Part shown: positions 18,860 to 26,622 of the stretch, piece by piece
How the letters are laid out: each line of letters opens with the position of its first letter
Numbering within the stretch: the first letter of the stretch is position 1
Assembly (NCBI GenBank): GCA_946629545.1
Contig: CAMOXZ010000005.1
Span: 1-32,513 of the forward strand
DNA: 32,513 bases
Direction: 5' to 3'
From: an uncultured Caryophanales bacterium
GTDB taxonomy: Bacteria; Bacillota_I; Bacilli_A; RF39; UBA660
Notes under the pieces: model-generated
What the model was told of the DNA's origin: nothing
The model's input: the letters and a program-made list of their open reading frames with translations, nothing else
Database searches by the model: none
Position numbers and translations under genes: made by a program

Positions 18860-19215
18860 TGTTTAGATATTATAATGCTAATATATTAGGCAATTTTGTA
18901 AATGACTGTACTATTAGAGCTATTAGTCTAGCTGAAGGCAATACTTGGGATGAAACTTATGATAAATTAAGTAATTTAGCTCAACAAGAAGGAACAATGA
19001 TGGATGATAAATATTTTATAAGAAATTATCTTAATAAAAGATATAGGAGGGTAAATGTAACTGGATCAGTAGGGCAAGTTGCTGCTGAATATTCAGATAA
19101 AGTATGTCTTATAACAATGCCTTCTCATATTACTTGTTCAGTCTATGGCTGTGTAGTAGATTCGTTTGACTGTAGACATAGACCAGCTGAATTCTTATGG
19201 ATAGTAAAAGATTAG
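18859..19215 (+). CDS. Papain-like/C39-like cysteine peptidase fold protein (putative)
   Basis: 118 aa; NDCTIRAISLAEGNTWDETYDKLS with Cys at the helix start, later PSHITC and VVDSFD giving a plausible Cys-His-Asp arrangement. Confidence 0.6.
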   Translation: MFRYYNANILGNFVNDCTIRAISLAEGNTWDETYDKLSNLAQQEGTMMDDKYFIRNYLNKRYRRVNVTGSVGQVAAEYSDKVCLITMPSHITCSVYGCVVDSFDCRHRPAEFLWIVKD

Positions 19216-19235
19216 AAATTAATTCTAATCTTTTT
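19206..19235 (+). terminator. Rho-independent terminator
   Basis: AAAAGATTAGAA-ATTAA-TTCTAATCTTTT. Confidence 0.88.
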
Positions 19236-19312
19236 ATTATTAAAAATCATTTTAAATGGCATTTTAGACACTTTTAAGCATTTTTAGTATATTTATACAT
19301 AAATAATATAAA

Positions 19313-19330
19313 AGTAGGTAAAAACCTACT
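19313..19330 (-). terminator. Terminator for the minus-strand gene
   Basis: Minus strand AGTAGGT-TTTT-ACCTACT followed by TTTATATTATT. Confidence 0.65.
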
Positions 19331-19333
19331 AAT

Positions 19334-19726
19334 TTAATTATCTAATTTGTTTCTTAGGTCTATTGCTTTATTAATAATATCAATATAATCATCAAGATTA
19401 TTATAATATGATATCCAAAATAACTCATTTTTATTTTTTTGTTGTGTAAATAATGGTGAATCAATATATTCTTTTTTATATGGATTAACCATAAATATTT
19501 TAATCCATTGAGTAGTAGATGTCTTTTTTAATCTAATAATATCAATATTATGATATTGTGCTGTACTATAATTATTTGAATTCTTTACTATTTTAAATAA
19601 TTCGTTTGGTGCATTCAGTTTATTAATTATATATACTAATTCATCAATTTCATTATCTACATCAACTTTAGATTCTGATATTACTGTTTCATTTTTTATA
19701 AAATTATAACCTATTTTAAAACTCAT
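19334..19726 (-). CDS. Hypothetical protein, only convincing minus-strand gene
   Basis: 130 aa, SD CGGAGG 6-7 nt upstream of ATG on minus strand, own promoter and terminator. Confidence 0.8.
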   Translation of the reverse strand: MSFKIGYNFIKNETVISESKVDVDNEIDELVYIINKLNAPNELFKIVKNSNNYSTAQYHNIDIIRLKKTSTTQWIKIFMVNPYKKEYIDSPLFTQQKNKNELFWISYYNNLDDYIDIINKAIDLRNKLDN

Positions 19727-19748
19727 TTTAATACCTCCGTATATTAAA

Positions 19749-19777
19749 ATTATATATCACAATTTGCATAATATCAA
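19749..19777 (-). promoter_or_regulatory. Sigma-70-type promoter for minus-strand gene
   Basis: Minus strand TTGATA-N17-TATAAT (-35 at 19772-19777, -10 at 19749-19754). Confidence 0.75.
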
Positions 19778-19792
19778 TTTTAATAATATAAT
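19764..19792 (+). promoter_or_regulatory. Sigma-70-type promoter, plus strand, interleaved with the divergent one
   Basis: TTGCAT-N17-TATAAT (-35 at 19764-19769, -10 at 19787-19792). Confidence 0.65.
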
Positions 19793-19823
19793 TATACTCT
19801 TTAAAGAGGGGAGGTTAGTGTAA

Positions 19824-20117
19824 GTGAATTACAGTTATATGATAATCTATCAAAAATATAATGGTGATCTATTATATAGAGCTGTGAAAACTAGACCAGG
19901 TTATTCTAAAGGTGATAAAACATCTATGGGTTGGAAAGTAATTGATATATTAAGATTATATAATGGTAAATGCTACTCAACTTATGAATATGACACACTA
20001 CTATCTAAAAAAAATAAAATACATAAAGGCATTAATATTATTAATAAGATAGATATTATAAAATTGATTGAATTTTTAATTGTTGTATATTTTTTTGTTT
20101 TTTTGTGTAAAATGTAA
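19824..20117 (+). CDS. Hypothetical protein with C-terminal TM segment
   Basis: 97 aa, GTG start after AGGGGAGG; C-terminal LIEFLIVVYFFVFLCKM. Confidence 0.65.
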   Translation: MNYSYMIIYQKYNGDLLYRAVKTRPGYSKGDKTSMGWKVIDILRLYNGKCYSTYEYDTLLSKKNKIHKGINIINKIDIIKLIEFLIVVYFFVFLCKM

Positions 20118-20125
20118 AAAATATA

Positions 20126-20154
20126 TTGATTTATAAAAATATATATATTATGAT
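20126..20154 (+). promoter_or_regulatory. Putative early promoter
   Basis: TTGATT-N17-TATGAT. Confidence 0.55.
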
Positions 20155-20244
20155 GGATATAACAAAGGTAGACAAAATAGATAATCGTTTACTTATTTTA
20201 TAAGCTCATACAAGTTTACATAATATATATTTTATGAATTGTTG

Positions 20245-20275
20245 AGCTGTAAGTAAGTAAACTTACAGCTTTTTT
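20245..20275 (+). terminator. Terminator/attenuator in leader of HTH gene
   Basis: AGCTGTAAGT-AAGTAA-ACTTACAGCT-TTTTT, perfect 10-bp stem. Confidence 0.88.
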
Positions 20276-20301
20276 GTTTATCTAATTTAGAAGGAGGATG
20301 T

Positions 20302-20511
20302 ATGAAAAACAAGGTCAAGTATAAGACTATTGTTTCAGAACTTGCCAGTCAAGGAATCACATACAAGGAAGCAAGTACTAGGTTAGGTATAACTTATCTA
20401 AGTTTTAAGAACAAGCTCAGTGGTAAAAGTGATTGGAAGGTTACTGAGATAGCTGGTCTTATGAATATTTTGAATAAAGATTTTAATTATTTATTTAAAC
20501 AAGATTTATAG
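20302..20511 (+). CDS. Small Cro/XRE-like HTH protein
   Basis: 69 aa; LASQGITYKEASTRLGITYLSFKNKLSGKSDWKVTEIAGLMNIL; strong SD GAAGGAGG. Confidence 0.75.
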   Translation: MKNKVKYKTIVSELASQGITYKEASTRLGITYLSFKNKLSGKSDWKVTEIAGLMNILNKDFNYLFKQDL

Positions 20512-20527
20512 AAAGAGGATGTTATAA

Positions 20528-20716
20528 ATGGAAAGATTAGTATTTAAGAAATGGGTAGAGTATTTGGTTGTATTTATGTTTGTAATTGGTTGGTTTATAA
20601 TTGGTGCTTTTGAATGGGAAACATTTACACCATACATAATAGGTTTATTACTTATGATTGGTAATGGTATTCTATTAACTCTATTTGGTAGAGATGATGA
20701 AAGAAGAACTCATTAA
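20528..20716 (+). CDS. Small membrane protein
   Basis: 62 aa with two hydrophobic segments. Confidence 0.6.
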   Translation: MERLVFKKWVEYLVVFMFVIGWFIIGAFEWETFTPYIIGLLLMIGNGILLTLFGRDDERRTH

Positions 20717-21542
20717 TAAATTAGATGAATGGATAGTAGAACAAAAATATCAAGAGTATTCTAAAAACACATTAAAACAATATAAGGCTAATGTATTAAA
20801 GTTTATTAATTGGCTACCTGATGATGTTAGGTTATCCAAACAAATAACAATAGATTTTAAAGAATACTTATATTCACTTGATCCTAGACCTTCAACTAAT
20901 AGCATTAATACTTGGATAGTAGAACTTAATAAGTTTTTAAAATACATTGATAGAAAAGACTTATGTATAAATAAGATTAAACAACAAGTTAAGTCCAGTA
21001 ATGATGAAGTATTATCTATAGCTGATTATAAAAGGTTATTAAGATTTGCTAAAAGAATGAATTTAATGCAACTTTATTACATTATGAAAATACTTGCTAT
21101 GACTGGTATAAGAATATCTGAACTTAAATATTTTACTATTGAGAATATTAAAGGTAATTATATAGATGCTTTTAATAAAGGTAAAGAAAGAAAGATAATT
21201 TTAAGACAAGACTTAGCAAGAGAGTTAAGAAAATATGCAAGAGAACAAAAACTAAAAGATGGTTATTTGTTTAGGGGTGAAATAGAAAACCAAATGCCAG
21301 TTGAATCAACTATATGGAGGCAATTAAAAAAAGTAGCTGGTGCTGCTAGAGTAAATAAAAGTAAAGTACATGCTCATTCATTTAGACATCTATTTGCTCA
21401 AGTATTTTTAGATGAATATCCTGGTGAAATAACTGAACTAGCTGATATGTTAGGACATAACTCATTAGAAACTACAAGGTTATATACAAGGTCATCTAAT
21501 AATCAAAAAAGAAACAAGTTGGAAAAACTAAGTTTCAAATAG
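20694..21542 (+). CDS. Tyrosine recombinase/integrase (XerC/D-like size)
   Basis: TGIRISEL (Arg I), HAHSFRHLFA, LGHNSLETTRLYTR (His, Tyr); SAM-like N-terminal domain. Confidence 0.93.
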   Translation: MMKEELINKLDEWIVEQKYQEYSKNTLKQYKANVLKFINWLPDDVRLSKQITIDFKEYLYSLDPRPSTNSINTWIVELNKFLKYIDRKDLCINKIKQQVKSSNDEVLSIADYKRLLRFAKRMNLMQLYYIMKILAMTGIRISELKYFTIENIKGNYIDAFNKGKERKIILRQDLARELRKYAREQKLKDGYLFRGEIENQMPVESTIWRQLKKVAGAARVNKSKVHAHSFRHLFAQVFLDEYPGEITELADMLGHNSLETTRLYTRSSNNQKRNKLEKLSFK

Positions 21543-21551
21543 GAGGATTAT

Positions 21552-21860
21552 ATGGAAAACATTATTTATGATTTTTTAGTAAAAAATTGTAAAGGCAAAG
21601 AAAATTTAATTAAGAATAAAGAATTAAGAAAAATATTCAGTATCAATAGTGATAGAGCTTTAAGAGAAATAATACAAAACATAAGAGAAAGTAAAGAATA
21701 TCCACTTATTATTGGTTCTATATCAGGTAAGTGTGGTGGTTTCTATGTATGTATTAATGATGATGAAATAGAAGAAACTATTAATAATATTAAACATAGA
21801 GCAAATCAAATGCTTAGGATGTGTCATATATTAGATTGGAAAAACAAGATCAATGGCTGA
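21552..21860 (+). CDS. Hypothetical winged-helix-like early protein
   Basis: 102 aa with SD AGGAGG; located just before replication initiator. Confidence 0.5.
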   Translation: MENIIYDFLVKNCKGKENLIKNKELRKIFSINSDRALREIIQNIRESKEYPLIIGSISGKCGGFYVCINDDEIEETINNIKHRANQMLRMCHILDWKNKING

Positions 21861-22647
21861 AAGAAGAATGTTTGCAAAATCAATAATTGATTCAGATGCT
21901 TTTTTAGAAATGCCAATGTCAGCTAGATTACTTTATTATGACTTGGCTATGAGAGCTGATGATGATGGTTTTGTAAATTCACCTAAAAAGATAATGAAGA
22001 TAGTTGGTGCTACCAATGATGATATGAATATCTTAATAGGTAGAAGATTTGTACTTAACTTTGATAGTGAAATTATAGTTATAAAACATTGGAGAATACA
22101 CAATTATATCAGAAATGATAGATATAAGGAAACCAACTATATTGATGAAAAATCAATGCTATGTTTAGACAAAAATAAGGCTTATACATTTAAGAATACT
22201 GGTGTTGGTATACCAAATGGATACCATTGGGATACACAGGTTAGGTTAGGTAAGGATAGTATAGGTAAGGATAGTATAGATAAGATTAATATAGAAGAAG
22301 ATGATAATAGCTGTGAAAAAAACATTTTTGATATTTATCAAGAAGAAATTGGATCACTATCATCAAGACAATTTGAAAAGTTAAATAATTATTCAGATAA
22401 GTTAAGTGAAGATTTAATAATTGAAGCTATATATAGAACATCTGATGCAAATGCTAAATCGTTTAAATATTTTGAAACTATTGTTAAAGACTGGATAAAC
22501 AAAGGATATAAAACTTTAGGGGATATTAAAGAATTAAAAAGAAAAAATAGAAAAGAAGTAGTTGTACCTGAATGGTTAGATAAAACTACTGAGAAAGAAA
22601 AGAGTTTGATTACTGATGATGATAGAAAAGAATATGGAATTGATTAA
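21853..22647 (+). CDS. Replication initiator / replisome organiser (DnaD-like)
   Basis: MAERRMFAKSIIDSDAFLEMPMSARLLYYDLAMRADDDGFV...; C-terminal DnaD/DnaB_2-like LSEDLIIEAIYRTSDANAKSFKYFETIVKDWINKG. Confidence 0.88.
   Translation: MAERRMFAKSIIDSDAFLEMPMSARLLYYDLAMRADDDGFVNSPKKIMKIVGATNDDMNILIGRRFVLNFDSEIIVIKHWRIHNYIRNDRYKETNYIDEKSMLCLDKNKAYTFKNTGVGIPNGYHWDTQVRLGKDSIGKDSIDKINIEEDDNSCEKNIFDIYQEEIGSLSSRQFEKLNNYSDKLSEDLIIEAIYRTSDANAKSFKYFETIVKDWINKGYKTLGDIKELKRKNRKEVVVPEWLDKTTEKEKSLITDDDRKEYGID
22246..22290 (+). repeat. Tandem 15-bp repeats within replication initiator gene (candidate origin iterons)
   Basis: TTAGGTAAGGATAGT, ATAGGTAAGGATAGT, ATAGATAAGATTAAT. Confidence 0.65.
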
Positions 22648-22882
22648 GAGAAACTTAAAATTAAGAAAACCATTTATTGTTATATATGATGGTGATGATG
22701 ATGGAATCTACTATTATGATTCAGCTAAAAATAGGTATCAGGGTGAATTTGGTTATTTGGATATGGAAGGAATGGTTGAGATAGTTAAACATATGGAATT
22801 AGGTGATGACTATTTTATTCAACTAATGGTGATAGATGAAAACAACACTAACAAGAGAACAATTCAAAATCAAATTGATTGA
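22634..22882 (+). CDS. Hypothetical early protein
   Basis: Acidic small ORF overlapping the initiator end. Confidence 0.5.
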   Translation: MELIKRNLKLRKPFIVIYDGDDDGIYYYDSAKNRYQGEFGYLDMEGMVEIVKHMELGDDYFIQLMVIDENNTNKRTIQNQID

Positions 22883-23093
22883 AACTAAAATATATGAAGA
22901 ATTAAAAGATGTACTATTTGTTACAGCTGGTTTAATCAGAGCTAAATATCCTGAATATGAAGGTTTAATTGATTATGGAAGGATATATAAAAGAATAGTT
23001 GACTATAGAATTAAAACCTATGGTACATCAATGACCAGTTATATGAGTTCAAGTAGGTATGAACAATTTGTAGGAAGGAATAATATGTTATGA
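22836..23093 (+). CDS. Hypothetical early protein
   Basis: 85 aa ORF in the co-directional cluster. Confidence 0.5.
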   Translation: MKTTLTREQFKIKLIETKIYEELKDVLFVTAGLIRAKYPEYEGLIDYGRIYKRIVDYRIKTYGTSMTSYMSSSRYEQFVGRNNML

Positions 23094-23194
23094 ATGATGA
23101 TTTAAAAATATGGATTAAAGGATTAGGTATTACAGTTGGAATAATAATCTTAGGTATCATAATAGCAACAATTATAGTTGAGGTTACTATATGA
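23090..23194 (+). CDS. 34-aa TM microprotein
   Basis: MNDDLKIWIKGLGITVGIIILGIIIATIIVEVTI; ATGA overlaps at both ends; below the ORF-track cutoff. Confidence 0.5.
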   Translation: MNDDLKIWIKGLGITVGIIILGIIIATIIVEVTI

Positions 23195-23355
23195 AAAAAA
23201 TGACTAAAGAAGAAATTATGAATCTACCTGTTGGTACTGAATATGTAATTTATAATCCACTAACTAAGCAATTTAAAGTAGAAACAGCTTCACCAATAGA
23301 TATAGTTCATAATAAACATTGTTATAGTGAATTAGAATTTTATGTAAGGATTTAA
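23191..23355 (+). CDS. 54-aa hypothetical protein
   Basis: MKKMTKEEIMNLPVGTEYVIYNPLTKQFKVETASPIDIVHNKHCYSELEFYVRI; overlaps previous stop. Confidence 0.55.
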   Translation: MKKMTKEEIMNLPVGTEYVIYNPLTKQFKVETASPIDIVHNKHCYSELEFYVRI

Positions 23356-23356
23356 T

Positions 23357-24214
23357 ATGTCAGAAGAAGAATGGTATTTAATAGATTTAAAAAGTAGGTT
23401 TGATAAGATTAAACCAAATACTTATTATTTATCATATTCAGGTGGTAAAGATTCACATTTACTTTATTGGTTTATAAAAGATTATCTTAAAAGAGATGAT
23501 ATTAAAATTGTAGGAATCAATACTTATATGGAACATCACGAAATTAGAGATAGGATTTTAAAAAATAGTGATATAGTTTTATATCCTGAAATGAAACCAA
23601 TGGAAGTTAAAGCTAAATATGGTAGTCCTTGTTTTAGTAAAATTCAAGATGATTTTATTGATAGATACCAAAGAGGTAGTAGAAGTAAATCATTAATGGA
23701 AAGAATAGAACAAAGATCATTTGTTGGTAAAGATGGTAAAGTACATAAATCTAGTTTTTCATTAAATGCTAAAGCTAGGGAATTGTTACTATCAGGTAAA
23801 TTACATAGAGTTAGTCCTAAATGTTGCAAGATATTAAAAAAGAATACAGCACATAAGTTTGAAAAGGAAACTGGATTAAAAGCTATACTTGGTGTTCGTG
23901 GTGATGAAGGTGCTATGAGAAAAACACAATATAAAAGTTGTTTTACTAAAGATAAAAAGTTTACACCACTTTGGGATTTATCTGATGAGCTTCAAGAAAA
24001 GATTATTAAAAAATATAACATAGAAGTACCTGAAGTATATAAATATATTAAAAGAACTGGTTGCATGGGATGTCCTTATGGAAGTTATAAAGGTGATACT
24101 CAAAAGGAATTAGCTTTAATTAGTGATTCACAAAGAAAGTTTGTAATGGAATATTTTAAAGAAAGTTATGAAGTATTAGGAATAGATACTAATATTCAAA
24201 TGAATTTATTTTAG
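23357..24214 (+). CDS. PAPS reductase-like / ATP-pyrophosphatase (adenine nucleotide alpha hydrolase) protein
   Basis: YYLSYSGGKDSHLLYWFI PP-loop; C-terminal TGCMGCPYG Cys motif. Confidence 0.88.
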   Translation: MSEEEWYLIDLKSRFDKIKPNTYYLSYSGGKDSHLLYWFIKDYLKRDDIKIVGINTYMEHHEIRDRILKNSDIVLYPEMKPMEVKAKYGSPCFSKIQDDFIDRYQRGSRSKSLMERIEQRSFVGKDGKVHKSSFSLNAKARELLLSGKLHRVSPKCCKILKKNTAHKFEKETGLKAILGVRGDEGAMRKTQYKSCFTKDKKFTPLWDLSDELQEKIIKKYNIEVPEVYKYIKRTGCMGCPYGSYKGDTQKELALISDSQRKFVMEYFKESYEVLGIDTNIQMNLF

Positions 24215-24222
24215 GAGGAATA

Positions 24223-24792
24223 ATGAAATATAGAACGAAAGTAATATTATGTATCTTAGTAGCTTTACTAGGAATGATATTAATGATTAGTCATTTATTT
24301 GAAAAAGAAGAAACAATAAATACTATTAATAATACTACAAATAGTGTTATTAAAGAATTTATAGATGTAAGTAGTACAACAACTACTAAAACTACAAAAA
24401 CAACTAAAAAGGCTGTTAAAACAACTAAAAAGACTATTACAAAGAACATAACAACACATAAAGATACACAAAATGGTTATAAATTAACTCATTATGGTTG
24501 GGATTGTAAAGGTTGTAGTGGTAATACAGCTGCTGGATATAATGTTAAGCATACAATTTATTACTCTGATTCAGGTTATGGAAAAGTAAGAATTGTAGCT
24601 ATGAAGAATATTCCATTATATTCCATTATTAAAATTAAAAATTATAAATTAGGTGGTGATATAACAGCAATAGTATTAGATAGAGGTGTAGGTTCTAATG
24701 TTATTGATTTGTTAGTAGAAAGTGAAAAGAAATCATCACAATTAGGAATTCAAAAAGGGGTTCAAATAGAAATACTTAGAAAAGGAAGATAA
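24223..24792 (+). CDS. Membrane-anchored 3D-domain protein (double-psi beta-barrel)
   Basis: N-terminal TM, Thr/Lys-rich linker, ITAIVLDRGVGSNVIDLLVES 3D-type motif with Asp residues. Confidence 0.78.
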   Translation: MKYRTKVILCILVALLGMILMISHLFEKEETINTINNTTNSVIKEFIDVSSTTTTKTTKTTKKAVKTTKKTITKNITTHKDTQNGYKLTHYGWDCKGCSGNTAAGYNVKHTIYYSDSGYGKVRIVAMKNIPLYSIIKIKNYKLGGDITAIVLDRGVGSNVIDLLVESEKKSSQLGIQKGVQIEILRKGR

Positions 24793-24794
24793 AT

Positions 24795-25211
24795 ATGAGA
24801 TTATGGCATTATAAGTTAATTCCTGTACTACCTAATGACATGTTAGTTAGTCAATGGAGGGAATGTATTGCAATAAAAAGGCAATGGGAAAAAGGAACAT
24901 TAAAACATAGGTTAGTAAGTTATGTAGATAATTATAATAAACAGTATTTCTTAAATTATGTTCATAGAGTAATGGATGAAATGAATAGAAGAAATATAAA
25001 ATATCAAGATAAGTATTATAATGAACTTCATATGTTTTGTTGGAATGGTGCATTTGTTAGTAATAACTTAATGTTTCAAGAACATAATGATAGATACCTA
25101 AAACAATGCTATTACAATCTTCAAGAAAAGTATGATAGGGGTATTATATCAGAAGAAGAATGGTTAAAGATAGAAAAAAAGATGGAAGGTGAATCTTATG
25201 AAAATCAATAA
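24795..25211 (+). CDS. Pyrimidine-dimer DNA glycosylase-like (Pyr_excise/TIGR02328-like) protein
   Basis: MRLWHYKLIPVLPNDMLVSQWRECIAI...RYLKQCYYNLQEKYDRG pattern. Confidence 0.68.
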   Translation: MRLWHYKLIPVLPNDMLVSQWRECIAIKRQWEKGTLKHRLVSYVDNYNKQYFLNYVHRVMDEMNRRNIKYQDKYYNELHMFCWNGAFVSNNLMFQEHNDRYLKQCYYNLQEKYDRGIISEEEWLKIEKKMEGESYENQ

Positions 25212-25569
25212 AGGTGATTATGTAAGAGATATGGCTGGTAATATATCAAGAGTTGAATGCGTCATTGATTATAAAAGAGATAATCCTACAGCTTATTTAT
25301 TAAATAAAGGTGTAGTTATATACTCTAATGACACATATTTAGAACAAGATGTTAAATATGCAGCTAAAGAAAAAATTATTGATGTTCAGTCATATGATAA
25401 TAGGTATAAGCTGATTGTACCTGGTGATTATATATTTGAATTAGAAGTTACAGGTAAATCACACTATTGTATAACTTTAGCTAATGGTCATTCTAAATAT
25501 ATTGATCTAATAAAAAATGTACCAATATTAACTAAAGAAAAAATAGAAGAAAATACGATTATTTTATAG
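25198..25569 (+). CDS. Hypothetical protein
   Basis: ATG 25198 follows GGAAGGTG; beta-rich sequence. Confidence 0.55.
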   Translation: MKINKGDYVRDMAGNISRVECVIDYKRDNPTAYLLNKGVVIYSNDTYLEQDVKYAAKEKIIDVQSYDNRYKLIVPGDYIFELEVTGKSHYCITLANGHSKYIDLIKNVPILTKEKIEENTIIL

Positions 25570-25577
25570 GAGGTTAT

Positions 25578-25889
25578 ATGAAAGATAAATTATTAAAAAT
25601 TATTGATTATTATGGTTGGGACAAACAACTAAAATATATTCATAGTGAATACTTTGAATTAGATGAAGCAATATTAGATTATGAAAATTATATAGATTTA
25701 GTAGATATGGAATTGAATACTAAAACACAATTAAAAAATCATATTGCTGAAGAAATTGCTGATGTAATGGTGATGTTAAAACAATTTCAATATGCTTATA
25801 ATATATCTGATAAATATATTGAAGATATGATGAACATTAAAATTGATAGGCAATTAGATAGAATTAAAGATGGTGAAGATAATGGATAA
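25578..25889 (+). CDS. MazG-like nucleotide pyrophosphohydrolase
   Basis: EYFELDEAI...HIAEEIADVMVMLKQF metal-binding EExxD-type pattern; SD AGGAGG. Confidence 0.75.
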   Translation: MKDKLLKIIDYYGWDKQLKYIHSEYFELDEAILDYENYIDLVDMELNTKTQLKNHIAEEIADVMVMLKQFQYAYNISDKYIEDMMNIKIDRQLDRIKDGEDNG

Positions 25890-26622
25890 TATTAAATTAA
25901 TAAACGATAATAGTTTAAATATATTTTATAAAATTATTAATCAACATTATAAAGAAAATATTGTAATTGTAAGTGATCCACCATTTAATATTAATTATAA
26001 ATACAATTCATATACTGATAATCTTGATGAAGATGAATATTATAATATGTTAGATTTCTTTTTTAGAGATATGCCTAGTGTAGTAATACATTATCCTGAA
26101 CAACTATATAAATTATCATTTCAAATAGGTAAGTTTCCTGAAAAAATTATAAGTTGGGTTTATAATTCTAATACTGGAAAGCAACATAGAGATATAGCAT
26201 TCTTTGGTGTTAAACCAAACATGAGTTTAGTTAGACAACCATATAAAAATCTTAATGATAAAAGAATAAGAGAAAGAATAGCTAGAGGTTGTAAAGGTGC
26301 AAAACTTTATGATTGGTGGAAAATTAATCAAGTAAAAAATGTTAGTAAAGAAAAAACTATTCATCCATGTCAAATGCCATTAGAAGTAATGAAAAATATA
26401 ATAGGAATATTGCCAAAAGATGCTTTGATAATAGATCCTTTTATGGGATCAGGAACGACAGCAATAGCTGTAATTGAAATGAATAATTTGCAAAAAGCTA
26501 ATAGAAAATTTATAGGTATTGAAATTGATAAGGATTATTATAATATTGCAAAAAATAGAGTAGAAAACTATTCAACACAATTATCTTTAGAAAAAATGGA
26601 GGATATAGATGAGAATAATTGA
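25882..26622 (+). CDS. DNA methyltransferase (N4-cytosine/N6-adenine class)
   Basis: VSDPPFNINYKYNSYTDNLDEDEY (motif IV) and DPFMGSGTTAIAVIEM...FIGIEIDKDYYNIAKNR (motif I). Confidence 0.9.
   Translation: MDNIKLINDNSLNIFYKIINQHYKENIVIVSDPPFNINYKYNSYTDNLDEDEYYNMLDFFFRDMPSVVIHYPEQLYKLSFQIGKFPEKIISWVYNSNTGKQHRDIAFFGVKPNMSLVRQPYKNLNDKRIRERIARGCKGAKLYDWWKINQVKNVSKEKTIHPCQMPLEVMKNIIGILPKDALIIDPFMGSGTTAIAVIEMNNLQKANRKFIGIEIDKDYYNIAKNRVENYSTQLSLEKMEDIDENN

Noticed and set aside
19236-19312. CATTTTA-like repeats between convergent genes as an att site
   Set aside because: Repeats are short and AT-rich and the location is 1.4 kb from the integrase; not distinguishable from chance without host junctions.
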